This document shows positions 42,374 to 51,070 of a stretch of DNA of 64,000 nucleotides, one piece after another. The translations under genes and the position numbers were made by a program. The stretch covers positions 310,001-374,000 of the forward strand of contig NZ_JANFPI010000003.1 of the NCBI RefSeq assembly GCF_026552795.1. Reading direction: 5' to 3'. The stretch comes from Ectorhizobium quercum (lineage in GTDB: Bacteria; Pseudomonadota; Alphaproteobacteria; Rhizobiales; Rhizobiaceae). Below the pieces are notes generated by a model. That model was not told where the DNA came from. It was given only the letters and a program-made list of their open reading frames with translations, and did no database searches. The stretch's first letter is position 1. Every line of letters starts with the position of its first letter.

Positions 42374-43723
42374 ATGACGAGAAAACGCCAGATATCGCTG
42401 GGCGCCTTCCTGCATCCCTCCGGCCATCATGTCGCCGCCTGGCGGCACCCCGACGCCGAGCCGGATGCGGGCGTCAACCTCGCCAACTACACCCGGCTCG
42501 CGCGACTGGCCGAATCCGCCGCCTTCGACCTCGTCTTCCTGGCCGACACGGTCGCCGTGCCGTCCGAGGAGCCGGATTACGTCAGCCGCACGACCCGCGC
42601 GACGCTTTTCGAGCCGCTGACCCTGATTTCGGCTCTGGCCGCCGTGACCGAACGCATCGGCCTGATCGCGACCGTTTCGACCAGTTTCAACGCGCCCTAT
42701 AACCTTGCCCGTTACTTCGCGTCGCTCGACCTTCTGAGCGGCGGGCGCGCCGGATGGAATCTCGTGACCTCGGGAAGCCGTCTGGAAGGCGAGAACTTCA
42801 ACGACCTCGAGGGATATGTCTCGCACGAGGAGCGCTATGCCCGCGCGGCGGAATATGCCGATGTCGTTCAGGGGCTGTGGGACAGCTGGGAAGACGGCGC
42901 GATCCTCGACGACCGCGCGTCGGGGCGCTACCTCGATGCCTCGAAGCTTCACCGGCTGCGGCATCGGGGCCGCTATTTCAACGTGGAGGGTCCGCTCGGC
43001 ATACCGCCATCCGCGCAGGGGCGCCCGGTTCTGGTGCAGGCGGGTTCGTCGCCTTCGGGGCGCGATCTTGCGGCGAAGAGCGCCGAGGCGGTTTTCACCG
43101 CCCAGCGGACGCTTGCCGATGCGCAGGAGTTCTATGGCGACGTGAAGGAGCGGACGCGCCGCTACGGGCGCAGCGCGGACGATATCCGCATCCTGCCCGG
43201 CGTCTTTCCGGTGGTCGGCCGCACCGAGGAGGAGGCGCGGGCGAAGTTCCAGGTCTTGCAGGACCTCGTTCATCCGGTGGTCGGGCTGAACTACATCCAG
43301 TCGCACCTCGGCGGCGTGGACCTGTCCGGCTATCCGCTCGACGGCCCGCTTCCCGAAAACCTGCCGAAGACGGAAGGCAACCGCAGCCGGCAGGAGATTC
43401 TGCTCGATCTCGCCCGCAAGCGGAACCTGACGATCCGCGAACTCTATCTCGAAATCGCCGGCGCGCGCGGTCACTGGCAGATCGTCGGCACGCCGGTGGA
43501 AGTGGCCGACGCGCTGGAAAGCTATTTCCGCGAGGGCGGGGCGGATGGCTTCAACATCATGCCGCCGCACCCGACGGGGCTCGACGATTTCATCGAGCTG
43601 GTGCTGCCCGAGCTGCGCCGCCGCGGCCTGTTCCGCGAAGGCTATGAAGGGGACACGCTGCGCGATCACCTCGGGCTTCACAAGCCCGCCAACCGTTTTG
43701 TCGCTCCCGCAGCCGCGGAGTGA
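42374..43723 (+). CDS. NtaA/SnaA/DszA-type FMN-dependent monooxygenase B
   Basis: A 449-residue paralog of the upstream enzyme, beginning nine bases after its stop. The two are alike over their whole length (GAFL, GHHVAAWRHP, SLDLLSGGRAGWNLVTS, YPLDGPLPE, IRELYLEIAGARGHWQ), so they came from a tandem duplication followed by divergence. Retention of both next to one importer suggests two successive oxidations, or two related substrates. It is followed 32 bp later by the binding protein gene. Confidence 0.88.
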   Translation: MTRKRQISLGAFLHPSGHHVAAWRHPDAEPDAGVNLANYTRLARLAESAAFDLVFLADTVAVPSEEPDYVSRTTRATLFEPLTLISALAAVTERIGLIATVSTSFNAPYNLARYFASLDLLSGGRAGWNLVTSGSRLEGENFNDLEGYVSHEERYARAAEYADVVQGLWDSWEDGAILDDRASGRYLDASKLHRLRHRGRYFNVEGPLGIPPSAQGRPVLVQAGSSPSGRDLAAKSAEAVFTAQRTLADAQEFYGDVKERTRRYGRSADDIRILPGVFPVVGRTEEEARAKFQVLQDLVHPVVGLNYIQSHLGGVDLSGYPLDGPLPENLPKTEGNRSRQEILLDLARKRNLTIRELYLEIAGARGHWQIVGTPVEVADALESYFREGGADGFNIMPPHPTGLDDFIELVLPELRRRGLFREGYEGDTLRDHLGLHKPANRFVAPAAAE

Positions 43724-43755
43724 ATGCCGATCTGCTTCGAAAAGGATTATCGACG

Positions 43756-44823
43756 ATGAAACGCAGAGACTTCCTGGCCTGCGCCGCCGCAGCCGCCGGT
43801 GTGCTGGCCGCTCCCCATGTCCGCGCCGCCGTGCCCCTGGCGGTCCGCTTGGGATATTCCGGCATTGGCGCCGACAACCGCCCTTTCGCGCAGGGCAACA
43901 GCTGGGCGACGACCCATGCGCTCGGGCTGGTGGAGGAAGAGTTCAAGGGCGACCCGGACGTGGCGTTCGAGTGGTATTTCTTCCGCGGTGCCGGGCCGGC
44001 CGTCAACGAGGCGCTGGCCAACCGGCAACTCGATTTCTACTCCCAGGGCGATCTGCCTTCCGTCGTCGGCCGCGCCAGCGGCATCCGCAGCAAGCTGCTT
44101 CTGGTCGGCGGCACGCGGCGGCCGGTCTATCTGGCCGTTCCGGCCGGGTCCGACATTACCGGAATCCCCCAGTTGAAAGGCAGGAAAATCGCCTTGCAGC
44201 TCGGCACGAACAATCACCTCTCCGTTGCGACGGTTCTCTCCGAGCATGGACTGAAATGGTCCGACGTGACGATCGTGAACCTCGACAACGCCTCCGCCAA
44301 TGCCGCGCTTGCCAGCCGTCAGGTCGATGGCGCTTTCGGCGATGTCAGTTTCCTGCGCTTGCAGGAGCAGGGATTGGTCAAGGTGGCCTATAACAGCAAT
44401 TCCGACACGCCGACGGCGGCGCGGGTCGGCTCCACCTTCGTTACGGAGGAGTTCGAGCAGAAATATCCCGAAGTCACGCAGAGGATCGTCAAGGCGTTCA
44501 CGCGCGGCGCCGAATGGTCTTCCCGGGAGGAAAACCGCGACGCCCTGATCGCGCTCTGGGCCAAGTCGGGCACGCCGGAATCGGTCCTGCGGAGCGATCT
44601 CGATGGCGTCGACCTGAAAATACGCCATTCGCCGCTGCTGGACGGCTTCACGCATGAGCTTTACCGGCGGAAGGCCGCGCAGGCGAAGGAATTCGGCCTG
44701 ATCCGCCGGGAAATCGACATCGACGACTGGCTGGAACCGAAATATCTCGATGTCGCCATTCGCGACCTCGGGCTCGAAGGGCTCTGGACGCCTTTCGACA
44801 AGAACGGCAAGCCGGACGCCTGA
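43756..44823 (+). CDS. Ssu/aliphatic-sulfonate-type ABC solute-binding protein
   Basis: A 355-residue periplasmic protein. The leader MKRRDFLACAAAAAGVLAA contains a twin-arginine-type motif (KRRDFL), so Tat export is likely. The mature part resembles SsuA/NrtA-type binders (AVNEALANRQLDFYSQGDLPSVVGRAS in two parts, GRKIALQLGTNNHLSV, ASRQVDGAFGD). It is encoded on the strand of the monooxygenases, opposite to its permeases and ATPase. ATG 43756 follows AAAGGA at nine bases; an overlapping GTG at 43720 is less convincing. Confidence 0.88.
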   Translation: MKRRDFLACAAAAAGVLAAPHVRAAVPLAVRLGYSGIGADNRPFAQGNSWATTHALGLVEEEFKGDPDVAFEWYFFRGAGPAVNEALANRQLDFYSQGDLPSVVGRASGIRSKLLLVGGTRRPVYLAVPAGSDITGIPQLKGRKIALQLGTNNHLSVATVLSEHGLKWSDVTIVNLDNASANAALASRQVDGAFGDVSFLRLQEQGLVKVAYNSNSDTPTAARVGSTFVTEEFEQKYPEVTQRIVKAFTRGAEWSSREENRDALIALWAKSGTPESVLRSDLDGVDLKIRHSPLLDGFTHELYRRKAAQAKEFGLIRREIDIDDWLEPKYLDVAIRDLGLEGLWTPFDKNGKPDA

Positions 44824-44911
44824 CGGCCGGGCCATCGGCACAGCTTCCACGGGCGTGCCGTCAGGATTGCGATGTTCTCGTGATCGGCCCCGGTCTCTCA
44901 TCAGGGCCCTT

Positions 44912-44925
44912 GCCCGCTAGCGGGC
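44912..44925. repeat. Perfect 14-bp palindrome upstream of the riboswitch
   Basis: GCCCGCTAGCGGGC. It can fold as a hairpin with too small a loop to be an ideal stem, and lies 89 bp after the binding-protein stop. Possible end of the upstream transcript. Confidence 0.3.
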
Positions 44926-44941
44926 GATGGGTTAGGAGGGT

Positions 44942-45114
44942 GGTGCCGGTTTCCGCAAGGAACGAAGAGGGAATTCGCAGCGGTCCCGAAAGGGCCGCAA
45001 ACGAAACTGCCCCCGCAACTGTAGGCGGTGAGTCCGCGCCGATCGAGCCACTGGAGTTCATCCGGGAAGGCCGTCGCGGACGAAGACCCGTCAGTCAGGA
45101 GACCTGCCGGCACC
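44942..45114 (+). ncRNA. Cobalamin (B12) riboswitch
   Basis: All hallmark elements are in order: closing stem GGTGCCGG (44942-44949) with CCGGCACC (45107-45114), GAAGAGGGAA (44964-44973), the core CCCCCGCAACTGTA (45010-45023), GCCACTG (45047-45053), and the B12 box CAGTCAGGAGACCTGCCG (45092-45109). The 180 nt that follow, up to the binding-protein ATG, would hold the expression platform. It should turn the importer operon off when adenosylcobalamin is abundant. Confidence 0.97.
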
Positions 45115-45294
45115 TGTAACTGAACGCGCCGGGCGGGGATGTCCGGGGAGGGTGTCGATGTATTCTGTCCAAAGCAGCGGTAAACCGCGCTACGCCGTCG
45201 CGGCGCAGCTCCTTGCGTTGCCTGCGCGGCTTTCAGCGCCTTTTCCCATCATGTCCCGGATTCCGGTTTCTGTCTGATCGGAGATCCTGACATC

Positions 45295-46314
45295 ATGACT
45301 GTTTTTCGCCTTGCCCTTGCGGCAACCGGCCTCGTTGCGGGCCTTGCGCTCTCATCCGCCGCCAACGCGACCACCTATCCGCTGACACTCGAAAACTGCG
45401 GCGAGACGCTGACCTTCGAAAGCGCGCCCGCCAGCACCGTCACCGTCGGGCAGGCGGCGACCGAGGTGCTCTATTCGCTCGGCCTCGCCGACAAGGTGAC
45501 GGGAACCTCGGTGTGGTTCAACGAGGTTCTGCCCGAATTCAAGGAGGTCAATGTCGGGATCGAGCGGATGGCCGACAACGATCCGAGCTTCGAAAGCGTC
45601 GTGGCCAAACGCCCCAGCCTCGTCACCGTCCAGTTCGTCTGGCATGTCGGGCCGGAAGGCATCGTCGCCACGCGCCAGCAGTTCCACGATCTGAGCATCC
45701 CGACCTATGTGCTGCCCGCCGATTGTATCGCCAAGGACAATACGGTCGGCGTCGACGGCACCCGCAGCGAACTGTTTTCGATGGACAGCATCTATCGGGG
45801 CATCGGCGAACTGGCGGCGATCTTCGACGTCGAGGAACGCGGCAGGACGCTGGTCGACGCGTTGAAGGCGCGCGAGGCCGCCGCCGTCGACCGGGCGAAG
45901 GCTCTGGACCTCGATGACGTTTCGGCGGTGTTCTGGTTCTCCAGCGCCGATATGGACATCGACCCCTATGTAGCCGGGCGCAAGGGCTCCCCGGGTTACA
46001 TGATGGACAAGCTCGGCATCCGCAACATCGTCGAATCCGACGAGGAATGGCCGGTCGTCGGCTGGGAGACCATCGCCCGAGCCAACCCGACCGTGATCGT
46101 GATCGCGGAGATGGACCGCCGCCGTTTCCCCGCCGACGATGTGGAGAAGAAGCTCGAATTCCTCAGGACCGATCCGGTCGCCAGCCAGATGGAGGCGGTG
46201 AAGAACGGCCGCATCGTGGTGATGGACGCCCATGCGATGGACGCCACGATCCGGGCGGTGGCCGGTATCGAGGTGCTGGCCGGTGCGCTGGAAGACTTCG
46301 GTCTTTCGAAATGA
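45295..46314 (+). CDS. btuF: Corrinoid/cobalt-chelate-type ABC solute-binding protein (BtuF-like)
   Basis: A 339-residue class III (PF01497-type) binding protein with Sec signal peptide (cleavage after ANA near residue 25). Typical segments: ASTVTVGQAATEVLYSLGLADKVTG (two parts, about 45-70), KRPSLVTVQFVW, and GRIVVMDAHAMDATIRAVAGIEVLA near the C-terminus. Class III binders take up iron chelates or corrinoids; the B12 riboswitch upstream favours corrinoid (or cobalt complex). Its stop overlaps the permease start. Confidence 0.87.
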   Translation: MTVFRLALAATGLVAGLALSSAANATTYPLTLENCGETLTFESAPASTVTVGQAATEVLYSLGLADKVTGTSVWFNEVLPEFKEVNVGIERMADNDPSFESVVAKRPSLVTVQFVWHVGPEGIVATRQQFHDLSIPTYVLPADCIAKDNTVGVDGTRSELFSMDSIYRGIGELAAIFDVEERGRTLVDALKAREAAAVDRAKALDLDDVSAVFWFSSADMDIDPYVAGRKGSPGYMMDKLGIRNIVESDEEWPVVGWETIARANPTVIVIAEMDRRRFPADDVEKKLEFLRTDPVASQMEAVKNGRIVVMDAHAMDATIRAVAGIEVLAGALEDFGLSK

Positions 46315-47363
46315 GTGAGCCCGCTGCCCGCTTGCGGCGCGGCGCGCGGGGCGGGCCGGCGCTGGTGGCCGTTGCCGTGCTTGCGGCGGCCATTCTGGCG
46401 GGGGTCTCGATCGGCGAGACGCCCATCCCGCCGTCCGTCGTGTTCCAGACGCTTGCCAATCGGCTGTTCGAGGCGGGCTACGCCCTCGACGCCATCGACG
46501 CCGGCATTGTCTGGAACTACCGGCTGACGCGCGCCATCGTCGCGGCCTGCTGCGGCGCGGGTCTGGCCATTTCCGGCGTGGTGCTGCAATCGCTGCTGCG
46601 CAATGCGCTGGCCGATCCCTATATTCTCGGCATTTCGGCCGGCGCGTCGACCGGGGCGGTGGCCGTCACCATCGCCGGTCTCGGTGCAGGCATGCTGTCG
46701 CTTTCGCTCGGTGCCTTCGCCGGCGCGCTTCTCGCCTTCGCGATGGTCGTGGCTCTGGCACGGGCGGCGGGCGCCGGCCCCGGTCCCGGCGCGTCGGGCC
46801 AGATCGTGCTGGCCGGCATCGCCGGCTCGCAGCTCTTCAACGCGCTCACCTCCTTCGTCATCGCCAAGTCGGCCAATTCCGATCAGGCGCGCGGCATCAT
46901 GTTCTGGCTGATGGGCAATCTGAGCGGCGTGCGCTGGCATGACGTCTGGCTGGCCGTGCCGGTGGCGATCCTCGGCGTGGCGGTCTGCATCTGGCATGCG
47001 CGGGCGCTCGATGCTTTCACCTTCGGCACGGAATCGGCGGCCTCGCTCGGCGTGCCGGTCCGGCGTGTGCAGGCGGTGCTGATCGCCACGGCGGCGCTGA
47101 TGACGGCGGTCATGGTCAGCATGGTCGGCTCCATCGGCTTCGTCGGTCTGGTGGTGCCGCATGCGGCGCGCTTCCTCGTGGGGGTGCGTCATGTCCGGCT
47201 GGTCCCGGCCTCGGCGCTGATGGGGGCGGTGTTCCTGATCGGATGCGATGTGCTGTCGCGCACCCTCATTCACGGACAGGTGCTGCCGATCGGCGTCATC
47301 ACCGCGCTTGCCGGAGCGCCGGTCTTCGCCCTGATCATGATCCGCGCCCGGAGGCCGCAATGA
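46311..47363 (+). CDS. btuC: FecCD/BtuC-family ABC permease
   Basis: A 350-residue membrane subunit with about ten helices. FecCD hallmarks: RLTRAIVAACCGAGLAISG (about residues 65-83), LQSLLRNALADPYILGISAGASTGA in two parts, LASLG-type segment SAASLGVPVRRVQAV, and GSIGFVGLVVPHAARFLVG. Start ATG 46311 forms an ATGA overlap with the binding-protein gene; the open frame upstream is an artefact of high GC. Stop overlaps the ATPase ATG. Confidence 0.92.
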   Translation: MSEPAARLRRGARGGPALVAVAVLAAAILAGVSIGETPIPPSVVFQTLANRLFEAGYALDAIDAGIVWNYRLTRAIVAACCGAGLAISGVVLQSLLRNALADPYILGISAGASTGAVAVTIAGLGAGMLSLSLGAFAGALLAFAMVVALARAAGAGPGPGASGQIVLAGIAGSQLFNALTSFVIAKSANSDQARGIMFWLMGNLSGVRWHDVWLAVPVAILGVAVCIWHARALDAFTFGTESAASLGVPVRRVQAVLIATAALMTAVMVSMVGSIGFVGLVVPHAARFLVGVRHVRLVPASALMGAVFLIGCDVLSRTLIHGQVLPIGVITALAGAPVFALIMIRARRPQ

Positions 47364-48124
47364 TCCTTGTTGCGGAAAATCTCGGTTGGTCGGCCGGCCG
47401 CACCGAAATCGTCTCCGGCATCGATCTCGAAATCCGTAAGGGCGAAAGGCTGGGGCTGGTCGGGCCGAACGGTTCGGGAAAATCGACGCTGCTGAAGCTT
47501 ATCGCCGGCATCCGCAGCCCGGGCCGCGGCCGCGTTCTTCTGAAGGGAAAGCCGCTTTCTGCCATGCGGCGCGGCGAGATCGCAAGGACGATCGCCCTGG
47601 TCGAGCAGCAGGCCGACACTGGCGAGCGGATCAACGTGCGCGATGCCGTGGAGCTTGGCCGCACGCCCTGGCTTTCCGCCCTGCAACCGTGGTCGGAAAA
47701 GGACGACGCCATCGTCGAGGAGGCGCTGGCCGCCGTGTCGATGACGGCGTTTGCGAAGCGCTCCTGGGCAACGCTTTCGGGCGGCGAGCGCCAGCGCGTC
47801 CATATCGCCCGGGCGCTGGCGCAGCGCCCGGAAATCCTGCTGCTCGATGAGCCCGCCAACCATCTCGACGTCCATCACCAGCTCGCGATCCTGCGGCTTG
47901 TCTTTGCCCTGCCGGTGACGACGGTGGTCGCGCTGCACGATCTCAACCAGGCGCTCGAATGCGACCGCATCGGCGTGATGGACAGGGGACGCCTCGTGGC
48001 GCTCGGCCCGCCGGCAGATGTGCTGACCGCCGACTGCCTGCACGGCATTTTCGGCGTCGGTGCCTCCGTCCTCACCGATCCCGCCGACGGCGCACGGGTC
48101 TTCCGTTTCCGCACCCTGTCCTGA
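47360..48124 (+). CDS. btuD: FecE/BtuD-family ABC ATPase
   Basis: A 254-residue ATPase: Walker A GPNGSGKST (about 34-42), signature LSGGERQR, Walker B LLLDEPANHLDVHHQ and VALHDLNQA, all typical of the iron-chelate/corrinoid importer class. ATG 47360 lies in an ATGA overlap. A pseudoazurin gene follows after only 15 bp. Confidence 0.92.
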   Translation: MILVAENLGWSAGRTEIVSGIDLEIRKGERLGLVGPNGSGKSTLLKLIAGIRSPGRGRVLLKGKPLSAMRRGEIARTIALVEQQADTGERINVRDAVELGRTPWLSALQPWSEKDDAIVEEALAAVSMTAFAKRSWATLSGGERQRVHIARALAQRPEILLLDEPANHLDVHHQLAILRLVFALPVTTVVALHDLNQALECDRIGVMDRGRLVALGPPADVLTADCLHGIFGVGASVLTDPADGARVFRFRTLS

Positions 48125-48139
48125 AAGGTTGTCAGCCGC

Positions 48140-48574
48140 ATGCGCAGATTGCTCGTTCCGCTCGCTCTCATTCTCCTGTCCGCCGCCCCGGCGCTCGCCG
48201 AGACCATCGAGGTGAGGATGCTCAACCGCGGCGAGGCGGGGCCGATGCCCTACGAGCCGGATTATCTTGAGCTGAAGCCCGGCGACATAGTGCGGTTCAT
48301 CTCCGTCTCCACCGGCCACAACGCCGCGACTATCGACGGCTTCATTCCCGAGGGTGCGGAAGCCTTCCGTGGCAAGCTCAACGAGGAGATCGAGGTGACG
48401 TTCACTACGCCCGGCTTCTACGGCATCAAATGCACGCCCCATTACGCGATGGGTATGGTGATGCTGATCCAGGTCGGCGAGGCGCCAGCCGATCAGGTGA
48501 CGTTGCCGGAAAACCTGCCGCCACGCGCGAAGAAGCGTTTCGAGGACATCATCGCCCGCGCCACGGCGAAGTAA
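48140..48574 (+). CDS. Pseudoazurin (type 1 copper protein)
   Basis: A 144-residue periplasmic blue copper protein. Sec signal peptide with cleavage after ALA (20). Copper ligands in canonical spacing: His60 (TGHNA), Cys98, His101 and Met106 (CTPHYAMGM). The C-terminal two-helix tail LPENLPPRAKKRFEDIIARA is also family-like. Pseudoazurin usually donates electrons to copper nitrite reductase or other periplasmic enzymes; none is in view. The 15-bp gap to the importer ATPase suggests it is read from the B12-riboswitch transcript, which is an odd association. Confidence 0.93.
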   Translation: MRRLLVPLALILLSAAPALAETIEVRMLNRGEAGPMPYEPDYLELKPGDIVRFISVSTGHNAATIDGFIPEGAEAFRGKLNEEIEVTFTTPGFYGIKCTPHYAMGMVMLIQVGEAPADQVTLPENLPPRAKKRFEDIIARATAK

Positions 48575-48600
48575 CGCGGTGCGTCCAGCGTATCCTGACC

Positions 48601-49584
48601 CTAGCTCCGGCTGCTCCGCGCCGCCGCAAGCGCGCCGGGCGGATGGCCGGTGATGCGCTTGAAGGCGCGGCTGAACGCCGCCTGCGAGCCGTAGCCGAGC
48701 CTGAGGGCGACCGTTTCGATCGGCATGCGCTCCTTGGCAATCCATTGCGCGGCGAGGCGCATGCGCAGTTCCGTCAGGTAGCGCAATGGCGTGATGCCGG
48801 TGACGTCGAGGAACCGTTCGGCGAAGACCGAGCGGGAGGCTCCCATGCGGTCGGCAAGCTCGGTGAGCGTCCAGTCGTGCCCCGGCGCGTTGTGGATCGC
48901 GACGATGACGCGGCCGAGGCGCGGATCGCGCAGAGCGGCGATCCAGCCGGTCGCATCGCCGCAGCCGCATTCGACCCAGGCGCGGACGATCAGCGCCGCG
49001 ACGACATCGGCAAGCCTCGACAGGATGCCGGCGAAGCCAGCCCGCGCACCCTTCGCCTCGCGCTCCATCGCTTCCAGCATCGGCAGGATTTCCGGGTAGC
49101 GGTCGATGAGCGTGCCGACGAACATGATCTCCGGCATCAGCGCCACCAGCGGATGAAGACCGCCGAGGTCGAATTCCATGCAGCCGCTGAAGACGATCGC
49201 GCGGCCATCCGCGCAAGCTTCGCCGTTGCAGGCCTTGATGGCGCTGACGGCGGCGCAGAGCGGCGCGGCGTCGAGCGAGCGCACGTCGCGGCATTGGATG
49301 TCCGGGTCGGAGACCAGCGCGTGCGCGCCGCCGCGCGGCAGAAGCACCGCATCGCCGGTGTCGAGCCGGTGGAAGGTGCCGCCGGGCGTTCGCAGATGCA
49401 CCGGCCCCCGCGCCACGAAATGGAACTGGGCCCGGCCCTCGATCTCGCCGAAGGCAATGCCGAATGGCGGCGCCGCCTCGATGCGGCCGTAGTCGAGCCC
49501 GACGAGCCGCATGCCCATGAGCAACTCACTCACGAGGTCGGGATCGAGCGGCGCTCGGGAAGTTTCGGACTTTCGATCAAGCAT
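48601..49584 (-). CDS. AraC-family regulator (cupin sensor)
   Basis: A 327-residue regulator. N-terminal AraC-binding cupin-like domain (about 40-190; HFVARGPVHLRTPGG, FHRLDTGDAVLLPRGGAH) and C-terminal double HTH (about 225-325; TLTELADRMGASRSVFAERFLDVTGITPLRYL, and AIKRITGHPPG-like FKRITGHPPGALAA). ATG 49584 is chosen for its position at the beginning of the conserved domain. It is divergent from an MFS exporter (81 bp apart), the common arrangement of cupin AraC regulators controlling exporters. Confidence 0.9.
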   Translation of the reverse strand: MLDRKSETSRAPLDPDLVSELLMGMRLVGLDYGRIEAAPPFGIAFGEIEGRAQFHFVARGPVHLRTPGGTFHRLDTGDAVLLPRGGAHALVSDPDIQCRDVRSLDAAPLCAAVSAIKACNGEACADGRAIVFSGCMEFDLGGLHPLVALMPEIMFVGTLIDRYPEILPMLEAMEREAKGARAGFAGILSRLADVVAALIVRAWVECGCGDATGWIAALRDPRLGRVIVAIHNAPGHDWTLTELADRMGASRSVFAERFLDVTGITPLRYLTELRMRLAAQWIAKERMPIETVALRLGYGSQAAFSRAFKRITGHPPGALAAARSSRS

Positions 49585-49665
49585 GCCGGATTTTGTGACA
49601 TGGATCGTCCGGCAAGTCCAGCCTATCCTCGCCTCCATCGTTCCTCCACTCCCAAGGAAAGTTTC

Positions 49666-50871
49666 ATGAATCCATCCTTCGAACCCGCCACGGGCGGCAC
49701 GGCGGAGACCCCCGCATGGACGGCGGTCGTCTCTATGGCGCTCGGTGTCTTCGGCCTCGTGACGGCGGAGTTCCTGCCCGCCAGCCTGCTCACCCCGATT
49801 GCCGCCGAACTCTCCATTACCGAAGGCGCGGCCGGTCAGGCCGTGACGGTGACGGCGGTGGTCGGCATGGTGGCGAGCCTGCTCGTCACCTCGGTCGCGC
49901 GGCGCATCGACCGGCGGCACCTGATGATGTTCTTCTCCGCCCTGCTGGTCCTTTCCAACCTGATGGTGGCGGCTGCGCCGGGGATGACGCTGCTTCTGGT
50001 CGGCAGGCTGATCCTCGGCGTCGCGCTCGGCGGCTTCTGGGCGATGTCGACCGCCATCGTCATCCGGCTGGTGCCGCTGTCGAAGGTGCCGCGCGCGCTT
50101 TCCATCGTGTTCAGCGGCGTCGCGGCGGCGACCATCGCGGCGGCGCCGCTGGGCAGCTATCTCGGCGAACTGGCCGGCTGGCGGTCGGTCTTCGTGCTCG
50201 CGGCGGGCCTCGGGCTGGTGGCGCTCGTCATGCAGGCGCTGAGCCTGCCACGGCTGCCCGCGACCGGATCGACCGGCCTGCGCACGCTTGCCAGCGTTCT
50301 GGCCCGGCCGGGCATCGCATGGGGCCTCATCGCGGCGACGCTGGTTTTCGGCGGTCACTTTGCCGTCTTCACCTATCTGCGCGCCTATCTCGAAATCGAT
50401 GTCGGGGCCCGTATCGAAGTGATCTCCACCGTCCTGCTCGGCTTCGGGCTTGCGAATTTCGCCGGCACGCTGTTTGCCGGGGTAATGATCGCCCGCAGCC
50501 TGCGGATGACGCTGACGCTGGTGCCGCTGACGCTCGGCGCCTTGGCGCTGATCATCGTGGCCGCCGCCCCGACGCTTGCAGGCGCGGCCCTGATCGTCGC
50601 CGTCTGGGGCTTCCTGTTCGGCGCTGTTCCGGTTTCGTGGTCGACCTGGCTGGCGCGCACCGTTTCCGACGAGGCGGAAAGCGCCGGCGGCCTGCTGGTG
50701 GCCTCGATCCAGTTCGCCATCGGCATGGGGGCTGCCATCGGCGGGGTCGTGTTCGACCTGAACGGTGCGACGGGCGTCTTCACGCTCAGCGGCATCGTGT
50801 TTCTGGCCGCCGTCATCGGCATTCTGCTTGGCGTGAAGCCGCGGCCGGCGGCTGCCGCGCTCGGTTCGTGA
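49666..50871 (+). CDS. MFS exporter (AraJ/NepI-like, DHA1 group)
   Basis: A 401-residue, 12-helix carrier. It has the group's opening GVFGLVTAEFLPASLLTPIAAEL (residues about 27-49), the ARRIDRRHLM loop between helices 2 and 3, GRLILGVALGGFWAMS (motif C-like region), and the FGAVPVSWSTW segment of NepI/PbuE-like purine exporters. ATG 49666 follows AAGGAAA at six bases. Likely substrate: sugars or purine ribonucleosides, unproven. Controlled presumably by the divergent AraC protein. Confidence 0.87.
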   Translation: MNPSFEPATGGTAETPAWTAVVSMALGVFGLVTAEFLPASLLTPIAAELSITEGAAGQAVTVTAVVGMVASLLVTSVARRIDRRHLMMFFSALLVLSNLMVAAAPGMTLLLVGRLILGVALGGFWAMSTAIVIRLVPLSKVPRALSIVFSGVAAATIAAAPLGSYLGELAGWRSVFVLAAGLGLVALVMQALSLPRLPATGSTGLRTLASVLARPGIAWGLIAATLVFGGHFAVFTYLRAYLEIDVGARIEVISTVLLGFGLANFAGTLFAGVMIARSLRMTLTLVPLTLGALALIIVAAAPTLAGAALIVAVWGFLFGAVPVSWSTWLARTVSDEAESAGGLLVASIQFAIGMGAAIGGVVFDLNGATGVFTLSGIVFLAAVIGILLGVKPRPAAAALGS

Positions 50872-50880
50872 CCCGATCCT

Positions 50881-50906
50881 CCGGCCGGCGATTTTTCGCC
50901 GGCCGG
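50881..50906 (+). terminator. Strong hairpin after the MFS gene
   Basis: CCGGCCGGCG (50881-50890), loop ATTTTT, CGCCGGCCGG (50897-50906): perfect 10-bp stem nine bases after the MFS stop. It separates that gene from the desulfurization cluster. Confidence 0.7.
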
Positions 50907-50936
50907 CGCGGGCATCGGCTTCTTCCTCAATAAATA

Positions 50937-50956
50937 ATAAAATCGATATATTTTAT
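50937..50956. promoter_or_regulatory. AT-rich inverted repeat upstream of the desulfurization cluster
   Basis: ATAAAAT-N6-ATTTTAT, perfect 7-6-7 repeat in an AT-rich island (50928-50965) about 115 bp before the first gene. Candidate operator, possibly for a CysB/Cbl-like LysR protein encoded elsewhere; such proteins prefer AT-rich sites. Confidence 0.45.
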
Positions 50957-51070
50957 CTTTAATCAAGTTCCGCGGTGGAAAGGCATGCTTTGTCCTTCCG
51001 CGCCTCCTGTAGAAGAGTTGCCTCCCGATGGGCCGGTCGTGGCACCGGTTTTCCCACGGAGGAGGTTTGC

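Noticed and set aside
40994..43723. A frameshifted single monooxygenase gene instead of two genes
   Set aside because: Both reading frames are full length with complete N- and C-terminal family patterns and separate starts and stops, so this is a tandem duplication.
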